This document shows, piece after piece, positions 1 to 8,326 of a DNA stretch of 64,000 bases. How positions within the stretch are numbered: the first letter of the stretch is position 1; each line of letters starts with the position of its first letter. The notes under the pieces are model-generated. The model made no database searches. It was not told the origin of the DNA and saw only the letters and a program-made list of their open reading frames with translations. A program made the position numbers and the translations under genes. This stretch comes from Acidovorax sp. NCPPB 3576 (GTDB lineage Bacteria > Pseudomonadota > Gammaproteobacteria > Burkholderiales > Burkholderiaceae_C): positions 1,790,501 through 1,854,500 of the forward strand of contig NZ_CP097267.1 of the NCBI RefSeq assembly GCF_028473605.1, given 5' to 3'.

Positions 1-449
1 CGCGCATCGAGCAGGTGGTGCGCGAGTGCGGCATGGCCGAGGCCGTACAGGTCGTAGAAGGCCAATCGCACACCGTGCTGGCGGCCTGCGACTGCACGCT
101 GATCGCCAGTGGCACGGCCACCCTGGAGGCGGCCCTGTTCAAACGGCCGATGGTGATCGGCTACCACATGCACCCCATCAGCTGGCGCCTCATGCGGCGC
201 AAGCAATTGCAGCCCTGGGTGGGGTTGCCCAATATCCTTTGCGGTGAATTCGTGGTGCCCGAACTGATCCAGGACGCGGCCACCCCCGCGGCGCTGGCTG
301 CGGCCGTCACACAGTGGCTGGACGCGCCCGGGCAATCTCCCGACACGCTTTTGGCGCTGGAGCATCGCTTCACCTCGCTGCACGAAACCCTGCGCCGCGA
401 TACCCCCCGATTGGCCGCCGATGCGATCCAGAAAATCCTTGCCGCCTGA
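1..449 (+). CDS. lpxB: Lipid-A-disaccharide synthase, C-terminal part
   Basis: The reading frame is open from base 3 and begins before the window, so only about the last 148 residues are seen. LpxB is the membrane-associated glycosyltransferase that joins UDP-diacylglucosamine and lipid X to form the lipid A disaccharide. The segment [30 protein letters not shown] (written in parts: [11 protein letters not shown], then [13 protein letters not shown], then KRPMVIGY) matches the conserved nucleotide-sugar binding region of the family. The downstream rnhB starts 29 bases before this gene ends, the lpxB-rnhB order common in proteobacteria. Confidence 0.93.
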   Translation, partial: RIEQVVRECGMAEAVQVVEGQSHTVLAACDCTLIASGTATLEAALFKRPMVIGYHMHPISWRLMRRKQLQPWVGLPNILCGEFVVPELIQDAATPAALAAAVTQWLDAPGQSPDTLLALEHRFTSLHETLRRDTPRLAADAIQKILAA

Positions 450-1140
450 ACAGGTGGCCCTGCAATGGCATCCCCCGGGCCTCGTCGCTGGCGTGGACGA
501 GGCCGGACGCGGCCCGTTGGCCGGGCCGGTCGTTGCCGCAGCCGTCATTCTCGACGACTTGAATCCGATCGCCGGGCTGGCCGACTCCAAGACGCTGACT
601 GCCGCCCGCCGCGAGGCGCTGTACGACGAGATCCGCGCCAAAGCGCTGTGCTGCGCGGTGGCCGAGGCCAGCGTGGAAGAGATCGACACCATCAACATCT
701 TGCAGGCCACCATGCTGGCCATGCAGCGCGCGGTGCAGGGGCTGCGCCTGAAGCCCGTTCGCGTGCTGGTGGATGGCAATCGGCTGCCCGTTTTGGAAGT
801 GCCGGCGGATGCCATCGTCAAGGGCGATGCGCTGGTGCAGGCCATTTCGGCGGCGTCGATCCTGGCGAAGGTCACGCGGGACCGTTGGTGCGCGCAGTTG
901 CATCTGGAATACCCGCAGTACGGCTTTGCTGGTCACAAGGGGTATGGCACGGCGGAGCACATGGCGGCGCTGCGAGCGCATGGTGCCTGTCCGCAACACC
1001 GCCGTTCGTTTTCGCCCGTGGCCGAGGCCCTCGTTCGCGGCCGTGTGGCGGCGGTGCAGGCGGCTAACCTCCCCATGGTGGAGGTTGAGGGCGTGATGCT
1101 GCCGCAGGGTGTGGCGAAGGCGGAGTGGCAACCTGCATGA
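421..1140 (+). CDS. rnhB: Ribonuclease HII
   Basis: A 239-residue protein that cleaves the RNA strand of RNA/DNA hybrids and removes misincorporated ribonucleotides in the cytoplasm. The N-terminal motif [14 protein letters not shown] carries the first two acidic metal ligands (Asp and Glu near residues 26-27); VLVDGN supplies a third acidic residue, and [14 protein letters not shown] follows as in the family. Length is slightly above the usual 200-220 residues because of an N-terminal extension. The start overlaps the end of lpxB and the stop overlaps the next start (ATGA), so the three genes are probably translationally coupled. Confidence 0.95.
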   Translation: MRSRKSLPPEQVALQWHPPGLVAGVDEAGRGPLAGPVVAAAVILDDLNPIAGLADSKTLTAARREALYDEIRAKALCCAVAEASVEEIDTINILQATMLAMQRAVQGLRLKPVRVLVDGNRLPVLEVPADAIVKGDALVQAISAASILAKVTRDRWCAQLHLEYPQYGFAGHKGYGTAEHMAALRAHGACPQHRRSFSPVAEALVRGRVAAVQAANLPMVEVEGVMLPQGVAKAEWQPA

Positions 1141-1928
1141 CCTCGGACAACGTCACCTTCGTTCAGTCGCGCGACAACGCGTTCGTGAAAGACCTTCGGC
1201 GGCTGGCACAGGACAGCAGCGCTTATCGCAAGCAGGGCCGTGTCTGGCTGGAGGGCGACCACCTGTGCCGTGCAGCGCTGGCCCGCGGGGTGCAACCCGC
1301 ATTCGCCGTCTATGCAGAGTCTTTTTGGCCTCTAGCGCAAGAAGAATACCGGCATGCTGCTATCAAAAATATAGTGATCGCCGACAGCCTCTGGGCCGAT
1401 GTAAGCGGCCTCGAATCCCCGGCGCACATGGGTTTCGTGCTGGAGATGCCGGCCTGCGCCGCGGCATTGGTGCCAGGGGCGCCCACGGTGGTGCTGGACC
1501 GACTTCAAGATGCCGGCAATGTGGGCTCCATCCTGCGCAGCGCCTCGGCCTTCGGATTCGGGCAGATCGCGGCCATCAAGGGCACGGCCGCACTGTGGAG
1601 TGCCAAGGTGCTGCGTGCGGGGATGGGTGCCCACTTCGGACTGCGGCTGGTGGAAGGGCTGGATGCAACGGATATTGACGCACTCGGCCTGCCATTGCTG
1701 GCGACCAGCTCGCACGGCGGAGAATTTCTGCATGAAGCACTGCTCCCCTGGCCGTGCGGCTGGATCATGGGGCATGAAGGGCAGGGCGTTTCCCTGGCCC
1801 TGCAGGAGCGCGCGAGCCGGCTGATCCGCATCGCCCAGCCGGGCGGGGAAGAGTCGCTGAATGTGGGGGCAGCTGCAGCGATTTGCCTGCATGCCAGCGC
1901 TGCAAGCGCAAAAGCGAGCCGAATGTAA
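1137..1928 (+). CDS. TrmH/SpoU family RNA 2'-O-ribose methyltransferase
   Basis: A 263-residue SPOUT-class methyltransferase that would transfer a methyl group from SAM to a ribose in rRNA. The three family motifs are visible: [17 protein letters not shown] (motif 1, with the catalytic-loop Asn and Arg), [10 protein letters not shown] (motif 2) and [11 protein letters not shown] (motif 3) of the trefoil-knot SAM site. The ATG at 1137 overlaps the rnhB stop and has AAGGCGGAG 11 bases upstream; an in-frame GTG at 1125 is a weaker alternative. An AT-rich dispersed repeat (1322-1374) is translated within the N-terminal substrate-binding domain. The exact RNA target cannot be read from sequence. 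Confidence 0.9.
   Translation: MTSDNVTFVQSRDNAFVKDLRRLAQDSSAYRKQGRVWLEGDHLCRAALARGVQPAFAVYAESFWPLAQEEYRHAAIKNIVIADSLWADVSGLESPAHMGFVLEMPACAAALVPGAPTVVLDRLQDAGNVGSILRSASAFGFGQIAAIKGTAALWSAKVLRAGMGAHFGLRLVEGLDATDIDALGLPLLATSSHGGEFLHEALLPWPCGWIMGHEGQGVSLALQERASRLIRIAQPGGEESLNVGAAAAICLHASAASAKASRM
1322..1374 (-). repeat. Dispersed palindromic repeat, copy 1 (inside CDS)
   Basis: In minus orientation this reads CTATATTTTTGATAGC, then a short spacer, then TTGCGCTAGAGGCCAAAA. It matches copies at 20871, 27808, 29484, 46321 and 61767 (plus a core-only copy at 17843). It lies in frame within the rRNA methyltransferase gene and encodes the stretch [10 protein letters not shown]. Confidence 0.7.
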
Positions 1929-2072
1929 CGATTGGGCGGCAGATGTGCAGGCAACGCCCGGTCAGGTCGTTGTCTGTGCAACCCTTGCGCCTGAAAGCCT
2001 GGTAGCGCCAAGCCTCGCGGCCGGCGCTACCTTCGTCCTGCGGCAGGCCCGCCGACGGCCCCAGGGGACGGA

Positions 2073-2558
2073 TCAGGCCATCGCTTCTTCACCGGCCATC
2101 AATTCTTCCTTGCGCGCTTGGAGCGTCTCGCGCATGGCCACCAGGTCGAGCTTGCGGGCGGCACGCGCCTTCGGGAAGATCTCGTTGCGTTCTTCCTTCA
2201 CGTGGTGGTCGATGTACTCGCCCAGCACGGTCACCTTGGCATCGAACATTTCGTCGGCAGCATCGGCCGCCTCGATCTGTGCGATCAAGTCCTTGGCGCT
2301 GGCATGTTCCACCTCCGCTTCGGCGATGAGGTCGGTGTCCTTCAAGGCTTCCCGCATGGCGGGGTAGAAAATCTCTTCTTCGATCTGCGCATGCACCGTC
2401 AACTCGCGGCAGATCTGGCGCGCCAGTTCGAACCGCTGGGTGGCGGCCGCCTTGGAACGGGACTCCATCAGCGACTCGTATTCCTTGAACATTTTCTTGA
2501 CGGCGCGGTGGTCGGCGTCGAGCAGGGAACAGGCGTCTCGGGGTGCACGGGTGGTCAT
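2073..2558 (-). CDS. Hemerythrin HHE cation-binding domain protein
   Basis: A 161-residue all-helical protein of the hemerythrin/HHE family, which binds a di-iron centre and is tied to oxygen, NO or redox sensing or repair. Putative ligands appear in order: DADHRAVKK, TVHAQIEEEIFYPA, EVEHASAKDL and IDHHVKEERNEIFP. The start at 2558 (MTTRAP) is preferred over an upstream in-frame start at 2630 because AAGGAATT lies just before it and the HHE fold begins soon after. It stands alone, convergent with the methyltransferase gene. No N-terminal signal is seen, so it is cytoplasmic. Confidence 0.85.
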   Translation of the reverse strand: MTTRAPRDACSLLDADHRAVKKMFKEYESLMESRSKAAATQRFELARQICRELTVHAQIEEEIFYPAMREALKDTDLIAEAEVEHASAKDLIAQIEAADAADEMFDAKVTVLGEYIDHHVKEERNEIFPKARAARKLDLVAMRETLQARKEELMAGEEAMA

Positions 2559-2810
2559 GGGAATTCCTTGTTGATCGTGTGGGGAAAGCCATGCTGCACG
2601 GGAGGTATGTGCGGTGCCGTAGGACGCCAAGCCACGGACCTGCGCGGTTTTCTCTCAGGCAATCGGTGCTTCGCAGCTGTGCTGGAAAGGCGTCAGGCTG
2701 CGCATTTACCGCTTTTTTCAGGTGGGCGCGCTGGCTGCCGAATCCATCGGGTTCGACGGCGGTCGATGAATGAGGCGCTTGAATAGGCAGGCGAAGGCAG
2801 CGCCAAAAGA

Positions 2811-2842
2811 AAAACCCCTGACTCTTGCGAATCAGGGGTTTT
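2811..2842 (-). terminator. Terminator originally downstream of tRNA-Thr
   Basis: AAAACCCCTGA and TCAGGGGTTTT form a perfect 11-bp stem around a 10-base loop, with T runs on both sides. It lies just outside the left att repeat; before integration it would have sat right after the 3' end of the tRNA-Thr gene now found at 15808-15883. Confidence 0.8.
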
Positions 2843-2846
2843 CATT

Positions 2847-2893
2847 TGGTGCCGGAGAGATGAATCGAACACCCGACCTTCTCATTACGAATG
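2847..2893 (-). repeat. attL: 47-bp tRNA-Thr 3' fragment
   Basis: This is identical over 47 bp to 15808-15854, which is the 3' part (CCA end through part of the anticodon arm) of the intact tRNA-Thr(CGT). The sequences diverge immediately on both sides. The integrase gene starts less than 100 bp inside. This is the layout produced by a tRNA-targeting tyrosine recombinase and defines one end of a roughly 13-kb element. Confidence 0.92.
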
Positions 2894-2984
2894 GAAAGGT
2901 GTGGCCTTATTTTGCTGGTGATTTATGGATATGATGCCTTTATTGGCACATTTTTGGCACAGTCAGCAGCGAGTAGCGTTTTCA

Positions 2985-4121
2985 ATGGCAGCAATCAACA
3001 AGCGTGGCCCGTACCAGTGGCGGGCGCAGATCCGTAGGCATGGCTTTCCCCCTCTGAGTAAGACCTTCACGACCAAGGCCGAAGCCGAGGCCTGGGCGAA
3101 GATGAACGAGTCGGAAATGGCGCGTGGCGTCTGGGTCAGCAGGGGCGAGGCCGAGGCCACGACACTTCACGAAGCGCTGGAGCGCTACGAGGAAGAGGTG
3201 ACGCCAGGAAAGAAGAGCGCAGCCGGCGAGAAGTCGTTCTTGCGCATCTGGCGGGCCACCACGATGGCCAAGCGGCCGCTGGCGTCGATCCGCAGTGCGG
3301 ACGTGGCCAAGCTGCGCGATGTGTGGCTCAAGGAGTACCAGCCGGCCACGGTGCTCCGGCGCCTCGCTGTGTTGTCCCACGTCTTCACCATCGCGCGCAA
3401 GGAATGGGGCATGGAGAGCTTGTCCAATCCGGTCGAGCTGGTGCGAAAGCCGCAGCCAGATAACGCCCGTACCCGCCGCATCGCCGTGGAAGTGCCAAAG
3501 GCTGATCCTCTGCAAGCGGCTGATGAGCCGGCTCCGCGCAACGCCAGCGAAGGGGAGCTGGAGCGCGTCGTTGCGGCAAGTGGCTCGGTGATGCTGCCTG
3601 CGATCATCAAGCTGGCCGTCGAAACGGCCATGCGACGCAGTGAAATCGTGGGGTTGCGATGGGAGCACATCGACCTGGATCGTCGGGTGGCGCATCTGCC
3701 AGCAACCAAGAACGGCAACTCGCGTGATGTGCCGCTGTCCTCCCGTGCAATCCAAGTTCTCGCCGATTTGAAAGACGACGGGATCGACGCCAAGGAGGAC
3801 GGGGAAGAGCCCGGCGAATCAGGCACCGACGACGGGGCAGTGTTCAGCATCCGCAGCGATGCCGTTACAAGGGCCTTTGAACGCGCTGTGACGCGTGCCC
3901 GCAGGGGCTACCTGCATGAGTGCAAGGAAAAGCGCCAGAAGCCCGATGCGCGGTACCTCACCGATCTGCGTTTCCATGACCTGCGACACGAAGCCACTTC
4001 GCGCTTGGCTGAGATTTTTCCGCTGCATGAACTCACCAAGATCACGGGCCACAAAGACCCGCGAATGTTGATGCGGTACTACCACCCACGCGCCGAAGAC
4101 TTAGCCAAGAAGTTGAGCTGA
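2985..4121 (+). CDS. Tyrosine site-specific recombinase (integrase)
   Basis: A 378-residue phage-type integrase expected to recombine the element with the tRNA-Thr gene. An N-terminal Arm/SAM-like region (MAAINKRGPYQWRAQ) precedes the catalytic domain. Catalytic residues visible with this start are Arg at about 217 (ETAMRRSEIVGLRW), H331-x-x-R334 (FHDLRHEATSRL), His at about 356 (TGHKDPRM) and the nucleophile Tyr at about 365 (RYYHPRA). An in-frame ATG at 2925 is possible, but the extra 20 residues lack family character. Its position directly inside attL fits a functional element-encoded integrase. No excisionase is recognised. Confidence 0.93.
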   Translation: MAAINKRGPYQWRAQIRRHGFPPLSKTFTTKAEAEAWAKMNESEMARGVWVSRGEAEATTLHEALERYEEEVTPGKKSAAGEKSFLRIWRATTMAKRPLASIRSADVAKLRDVWLKEYQPATVLRRLAVLSHVFTIARKEWGMESLSNPVELVRKPQPDNARTRRIAVEVPKADPLQAADEPAPRNASEGELERVVAASGSVMLPAIIKLAVETAMRRSEIVGLRWEHIDLDRRVAHLPATKNGNSRDVPLSSRAIQVLADLKDDGIDAKEDGEEPGESGTDDGAVFSIRSDAVTRAFERAVTRARRGYLHECKEKRQKPDARYLTDLRFHDLRHEATSRLAEIFPLHELTKITGHKDPRMLMRYYHPRAEDLAKKLS

Positions 4122-4185
4122 GGCGGCGAGGGTCAGGTCCTGCTTGTTGTTGGTGAGCGCCGAGTGGAAGCGCCAAGAATCCTCT

Positions 4186-4215
4186 TTATTGGTGTTGTGA
4201 CCCATGGGTTACAAT
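4186..4215 (+). promoter_or_regulatory. Promoter with overlapping palindromic operator
   Basis: TTGTGACCCATGGGTTACAA (4195-4214) is symmetric at 9 of 10 base pairs. It overlaps a plausible -10 TACAAT (4210-4215), with TTATTG (4186-4191) as -35 at 18-bp spacing. It precedes the phosphoribosyltransferase/SLOG-HTH pair, and the likely repressor is the HTH domain of the second gene. This is inferred from layout. Confidence 0.6.
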
Positions 4216-4242
4216 GACAATCTTCGTTGAAAGGGGTTCGGC

Positions 4243-4830
4243 ATGGTCGCTATCCATCCGCAAAAGATCGACGGTAAGTGGCATTCGGGTATCGCCCTGG
4301 ATTTTCACACCACCAGCAGTACGCCTATTGGTCACAACGAATACGGACATATGCAGTTCGACACGGTAAGGCCGGAAATTGCCGAGCTGCTGTATCAACT
4401 CAAGTACAAAGGTAATCAAGCAGCAGCGCAGGGAATTGTCGCCACGGCTGCAGCGTACTTACAGCCGCATCGCACCCGATTCGATTTGATAATTCCTGTG
4501 CCGCCGTCGACCGCTCGACCTGTGCAACCCGTCCTCGTAATGGCGAATGGAATTGGCGCGGCGGTTCAACTGCCTGTAATTCAGTGCGTCACTCCTACCC
4601 GAGCAACTACACAGCTCAAGGGTGTGACTGACCCTAATGAGAGGAAGGAACTACTAGTTGGCCTTTACGCTGTTGACGCTCGATATACCAGTGGAAAAAA
4701 CGTGCTGTTGTTCGATGACCTCTTCCGATCAGGTTCTACTATGAACGCTATCACCGACGTGCTTCTTCAACAGGGTCGTGCGGCATCCGTGTGCGTTTTC
4801 ACTATCACCCGCACCAGGAGCAATCAATGA
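4243..4830 (+). CDS. ComF-like phosphoribosyltransferase domain protein
   Basis: A 195-residue type I phosphoribosyltransferase-like protein. The PRPP-binding signature VLLFDDLFRSGSTMNAI has the paired acidic residues at about D158-D159, and DLIIPVPPS with TRATTQLKGV resembles ComF-family amidophosphoribosyltransferases. The Cys-rich zinc-ribbon that begins classical ComF is missing. The start has AAAGGGG 8 bases upstream. The stop overlaps the next start (ATGA), so the two proteins are almost certainly made together. This stretch is visibly less GC-rich than the chromosome. No substrate can be assigned; a role in a nucleotide-linked conflict module is inferred from the SLOG-HTH partner. Confidence 0.8.
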   Translation: MVAIHPQKIDGKWHSGIALDFHTTSSTPIGHNEYGHMQFDTVRPEIAELLYQLKYKGNQAAAQGIVATAAAYLQPHRTRFDLIIPVPPSTARPVQPVLVMANGIGAAVQLPVIQCVTPTRATTQLKGVTDPNERKELLVGLYAVDARYTSGKNVLLFDDLFRSGSTMNAITDVLLQQGRAASVCVFTITRTRSNQ

Positions 4831-5705
4831 ACACCGTCTTCATCGGGGGGTCACGCCACGTGTCCCGTCTGTCCGCCCAAGTTAAAGAGCGCTTGAATAA
4901 CGTCATTAACAACGGCCACCAAGTGGTGGTTGGAGACGCCAACGGTGCCGATAAAGCGGTGCAAAAACATCTGCTGGAAGCCCACTACGATAAAGTAACC
5001 GTATTTTGCTCCGGCGAGAATCCTCGTAATAATCTCGGCGAGTGGCAGACTCACAATGTGATGCCGCCCAAGGGAGTAAAAGGGTTTCATTTCTACGCCG
5101 CCAAGGACCGTGAAATGGCACAGGTGGCGGATTTTGGCCTCATGATTTGGGACGGGAAGAGTCCGGGCACGGTATTGAACGTACTGCGTCTGATTCGTGC
5201 TGGCAAAATTTCTGTGCTTATCAATGTCCCAGAACAGACGCCTATCAGCATAAAAACGCCGACGCAATGGGATGAGTTTCTGTCTCACTGCAGCGCAGAG
5301 TTGCTTGCAGATTTGCGCGAACGAGCTACTCCGGACGAATGGGAGCCAGATAGCACAAGCGCGCAGCCCAGCTTTTTCGAGGCGTTGGAGTCGCCAGATA
5401 TCAAACCGATGCCGACGATTGAGTCGGGGCAAACCGAATCGACACTTCCCACGTCAGAGGATGAGTTGGCCGCAAGTCTCAATGCAGCGCTTGCGGCTGG
5501 CGATCCTGCCTCCGTCGTCGATGTGCTAGGGAATATAGCGAAGGCCCGTGGGATGACTCAGGTGGCTAAAGACGCCGGCTTGGCGCGCGAGAGCCTATAC
5601 CGCTCACTCGTGAACGGCGGCAACCCCGAGTTCGCGACAGTACTCAAGGTGATGGCTGCTGTAGGGTTGCGTTTAGAGGCCAACAGGACTCACGTCGGAG
5701 CGTAG
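4827..5705 (+). CDS. SLOG domain fused to HigA-type antitoxin HTH domain
   Basis: A 292-residue two-domain protein. Residues 1 to about 125 look like a Rossmannoid SLOG nucleotide-binding domain: MNTVFIGGSRHV, then VVVGDANGADKAVQ, then ADFGLMIWDGKSPGTVLN. After an acidic, probably disordered linker (about 170-220), the C-terminus (about 225-285) matches probable addiction-module antidote proteins (HigA/prophage type): LGNIAKARGMTQVAKDAG, then LARESLYRSL, then VLKVMAAVGLRL. The start at 4827 overlaps the upstream stop; an upstream ATG at 4791 lies inside the previous gene. The fusion suggests a regulator that couples sensing or binding of a nucleotide to DNA binding. Function is not established. 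Confidence 0.82.
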   Translation: MNTVFIGGSRHVSRLSAQVKERLNNVINNGHQVVVGDANGADKAVQKHLLEAHYDKVTVFCSGENPRNNLGEWQTHNVMPPKGVKGFHFYAAKDREMAQVADFGLMIWDGKSPGTVLNVLRLIRAGKISVLINVPEQTPISIKTPTQWDEFLSHCSAELLADLRERATPDEWEPDSTSAQPSFFEALESPDIKPMPTIESGQTESTLPTSEDELAASLNAALAAGDPASVVDVLGNIAKARGMTQVAKDAGLARESLYRSLVNGGNPEFATVLKVMAAVGLRLEANRTHVGA

Positions 5706-5711
5706 GTTATT

Positions 5712-5724
5712 TTTAGCGGCTAAA
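5712..5724. promoter_or_regulatory. KorB operator (OB-type), copy 1
   Basis: TTTAGCGGCTAAA is a perfect match to the IncP KorB operator consensus TTTAGC(G/C)GCTAAA as remembered for RK2. It lies in the 22-bp gap between two convergent genes and so is not promoter-proximal; KorB is known to act both near promoters and at a distance. Confidence 0.85.
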
Positions 5725-5727
5725 AAT

Positions 5728-5940
5728 TCAGGGCTGATTCCCTTTGCGCCGTGCACGCTCTCTCTCCGCAATCCCACTTGGCAATACGGCAAGATCGGCG
5801 CCGGAGAGGCAGGCTAAGACCTCGCTCAGCCGACGTGTTGACACATGCTTCGGGGGTTCGAAAACATACCCAGCAGCCCGCATGTCGTCCTCGATTTCCT
5901 CCGTGATGAAAAATGGCTCTGCTTCTGCGTGCTTGTTCAT
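5728..5940 (-). CDS. Small conserved-type hypothetical protein (70 aa)
   Basis: Not recognised. The protein is acidic at the N-terminus (AEAEPFFITEEIEDDMRAAG) and ends in a basic tail (ERERARRKGNQP). The start has a GAGG ribosome-binding site at normal spacing. It is in the same orientation as trbJKL and the 78-residue gene upstream and could be the last gene of that plasmid transcription unit. Its stop lies 3 bp from a KorB operator. A plasmid accessory role is inferred only from position. Confidence 0.55.
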   Translation of the reverse strand: MNKHAEAEPFFITEEIEDDMRAAGYVFEPPKHVSTRRLSEVLACLSGADLAVLPSGIAERERARRKGNQP

Positions 5941-5996
5941 GTCTTGGCCTCTTGGTGTTGAATCGATTGTCGGCGGCTAAGGTCTGGTCAGTTCAT

Positions 5997-6015
5997 TTGC
6001 CATGACCCATGGCAA
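5997..6015. repeat. 8-bp inverted repeat between small plasmid genes
   Basis: TTGCCATG-ACC-CATGGCAA is a perfect 8-bp inverted repeat with a 3-base centre, in the 129-bp gap between the 78-residue and 70-residue genes. It lacks a T tract, so an operator is at least as likely as a terminator. Confidence 0.45.
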
Positions 6016-6069
6016 CAGGCGGCGCAAAAGCGGCCAACGGCCGCAGTTTGATATTGGGCGCTTGGGGTC

Positions 6070-6306
6070 CTAGTGGACCTTCAGTGATTGCCGTAGGCCG
6101 GCTTTGGCGGCAAGAAAATCGTGTTTTGTCGCATGCCCGGTTTCGGCCTGGTAGTAGACGATCATCAGCATGTTGACAACCGCCTCAATCAGCGGCGACA
6201 CATGCAGTGCCATTTCTTGATTCAATAAATCGAAGTCGATTCCTGCGAGCTGCGTAGCCGCTTGCTGAACTGCCTTCGTTGCTTCTGTACTATTCCGAGT
6301 TGCCAT
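6070..6306 (-). CDS. Hypothetical protein downstream of trbL (78 aa)
   Basis: Not recognised. It has a strong ribosome-binding site (GGAGAGGTG) before the ATG at 6306. The protein is helical in character, with a hydrophobic segment in the middle (IEAVVNMLMIVYY) and no clear signal peptide. It follows trbL by 68 bp on the same strand, where RK2 carries trbM and others, but no similarity to TrbM is evident. It is probably co-transcribed with trbJKL. Confidence 0.55.
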   Translation of the reverse strand: MATRNSTEATKAVQQAATQLAGIDFDLLNQEMALHVSPLIEAVVNMLMIVYYQAETGHATKHDFLAAKAGLRQSLKVH

Positions 6307-6374
6307 GATTCACCTCTCCATCAGGTGTTAAGTGGAAGTGCCGGCCGGTTCCACCCGGCCGGTGCGATTTGCTC

Positions 6375-8045
6375 TTACTGAGGGCGTCCGCTGACGAACG
6401 CTGCAACCTCGTCGTCAGCGACGGGAGCCTTGCCAAGACTGTTGCTGTCGAACGCGGCGGCGTCGTGTGACGCACCTTCTTGATCTCGGCTTGCCCGAAT
6501 CGCGGAAGCAATCTTTCCGCCCGTGGTTTCGCTGATGCGATCAAGAGCCGACTCGCGCATGCTCGCGGCCTTGGCCTTCGCCACGTCCCAGGAACCTTGC
6601 GCCAGGTTGCCCGCTGTGCCCGCAGCGATGGTCGCAGCACGGCCCAACATGCTGCCGGTGGAGCGTTGTTCGCCCGGTGCCAGGCCGGTGCCCAGCCCGC
6701 CTCCCTTGGCGTCAGAACCTGCGGCCTTGCCGCCCGCGTCGGCCTTCCCTTCGGCACCAGGTGCCGCACCACCGCCGCCCGCGTCCTTGCCCTCGCCGAC
6801 CGGCGCGCTGCCTTGGCCGCCCGAACCGCCGCCTTCGGAGGCACCACCACCGAAGCCGCCGCCCGAGCTGCTGCCGGAGCCACCGCCCGAGCTGCTGCCG
6901 CTGTCCATGCCAGCGAAGACGCTGCCACCGCCCGAGCTGCCGCTGCCAGGTCCTGCAGCTGCTGTAGCGACGCCGCCCATCGTTTCGCCCATGCCACCAC
7001 CGCCGCCGCCCTCGCTGGAGGCCGCAGAGGCTTTGCTGTAGGCTGCCTTGAGGGCCGATGCACCGCCAGCGGTCGAGGCTGCGCTACCCATCACAGCCGT
7101 ACCAGCCACGCTTGCTGCGCCTGCGGCCATGGTCGCGGCGCCCATCGCGGCCCCCATGGCCGCACCCGCGCCGAAGTTACCGATGCCACCCGCGCCGCCA
7201 ACACTTGAACCTGTGATGACGCCGGCGACGAGGGGAGGCACGCGGTTGACCAACATCAGCAACGCCAAGCAAAAAACCAGCATCACTCCCAGCTCTTCAA
7301 AGTTCAGCGTGCCCGTGTTCATCTTGGCGTAGAAGCTGGACAGCAGGTCGTTTCCGATGCCAACCAGCAGCACCATCGTCATGATCTGCACGGCCACGCC
7401 CAACACGGTCTTGTAGTAGTTGATCGCCATGTCCGAAGTCCACCGCGATCCACCGAACCCCAGGAAGAAGATCCCGGCGTAGGAGAGCAGCCAGCCCGAT
7501 ACAAGGAGGAGCAGCATGTTCACTGCGATAACGGCCAGCAGCAGCAGGATGCCAGCGCTCAAGACCGCGCCAATGAAGCTGTCGATGGGCGACCAGGCTG
7601 ACAGGTTGCGGATCGCCTGCTTCCAGATCATGAAGCCCACATCGACGATGCTGGACGGCGTGATCGAAGAAAAGCCGGAAGCCTGCTCGCCGATCCGCGC
7701 CAGTGACTGGATGATCGAGTTTGCGAAGTTCGGGCCGTTGCGCAGGAGCCAGAGGAAGAAGCCGAAGAACAAAATGAATTTGATGAACTCGGCGAAGAAC
7801 TCGCCAATATCGGCTTTTCGTAGCGCCATGAAGCCGAACGTGACCACCATCGAGATCATGCCCAACGTCCAGAACAGGAACATGGCGGCGTTCATCACCA
7901 CCGTTTGCCAGGCCGTGGCGCGCGTGGCGAACTCCGTGACCACCTGATCAAGCATCCCCTGGTTGGTGAGTTGGGCCGATGCGGCTGTGCAGCAGAGCGC
8001 GAGGAACGCACCGATCAGCAGCGCCGGCTTTTGCAGTGTTTTCAT
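6375..8045 (-). CDS. trbL: Conjugal transfer protein TrbL (VirB6-like inner membrane protein)
   Basis: A 556-residue polytopic membrane protein of the P-type mating-pair-formation system, equivalent to VirB6. A signal-like N-terminus (LLIGAFLALCCTAASA) is followed by several membrane segments within residues 40-290 (for example MFLFWTLGMISMVVTFGFMA, LLLLAVIAVNMLLLLVSGW and LMLVNRVPPLVAG). The C-terminal half is low-complexity Gly/Ser/Ala, as in TrbL. The start overlaps the trbK stop. Order trbJ-trbK-trbL agrees with IncP plasmids, but the rest of the Trb system (trbB-I) is absent from the window. Confidence 0.92.
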   Translation of the reverse strand: MKTLQKPALLIGAFLALCCTAASAQLTNQGMLDQVVTEFATRATAWQTVVMNAAMFLFWTLGMISMVVTFGFMALRKADIGEFFAEFIKFILFFGFFLWLLRNGPNFANSIIQSLARIGEQASGFSSITPSSIVDVGFMIWKQAIRNLSAWSPIDSFIGAVLSAGILLLLAVIAVNMLLLLVSGWLLSYAGIFFLGFGGSRWTSDMAINYYKTVLGVAVQIMTMVLLVGIGNDLLSSFYAKMNTGTLNFEELGVMLVFCLALLMLVNRVPPLVAGVITGSSVGGAGGIGNFGAGAAMGAAMGAATMAAGAASVAGTAVMGSAASTAGGASALKAAYSKASAASSEGGGGGGMGETMGGVATAAAGPGSGSSGGGSVFAGMDSGSSSGGGSGSSSGGGFGGGASEGGGSGGQGSAPVGEGKDAGGGGAAPGAEGKADAGGKAAGSDAKGGGLGTGLAPGEQRSTGSMLGRAATIAAGTAGNLAQGSWDVAKAKAASMRESALDRISETTGGKIASAIRASRDQEGASHDAAAFDSNSLGKAPVADDEVAAFVSGRPQ

Positions 8046-8311
8046 GGCCTCGCTCCCTTCTGATCTTTCGGGTCGGCCAGCTCAAGCCAGTTCATGGGCT
8101 TCTCGGTCGGCGCAATGCTGCCGCCAGTCGGGGATCGCCGCGAGCACAACCCGGCGAAGGTTTCGCGTGCCGCCTTGTCCTCGATCTTCCTGATCGTCTC
8201 GATCTGACAGTTGGTGTCGTTGACCTCGGGCATGGGCATGGTGGCCGGCTTGTTGTCGCAGCCGGCCAGTAGCGCCGCTGTGAGGCCGACGAGCAGCATC
8301 GTTTTTCTCAT
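8042..8311 (-). CDS. trbK: TrbK-like entry-exclusion lipoprotein
   Basis: An 89-residue small lipoprotein: a hydrophobic leader ends in the lipobox LLAGC (Cys near residue 18), followed by a short periplasmic part with a second Cys pair. In RP4/RK2, TrbK is the entry-exclusion factor encoded between trbJ and trbL, and this gene has that position, size class and leader. The C-terminus contains NWLEL, a motif also present at the extreme C-terminus of the neighbouring TrbJ. The stop overlaps the trbL start. If expressed, it should hinder entry of related plasmids into this host. Confidence 0.82.
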   Translation of the reverse strand: MRKTMLLVGLTAALLAGCDNKPATMPMPEVNDTNCQIETIRKIEDKAARETFAGLCSRRSPTGGSIAPTEKPMNWLELADPKDQKGARP

Positions 8312-8326
8312 GGTGCGCCTCTCTGG

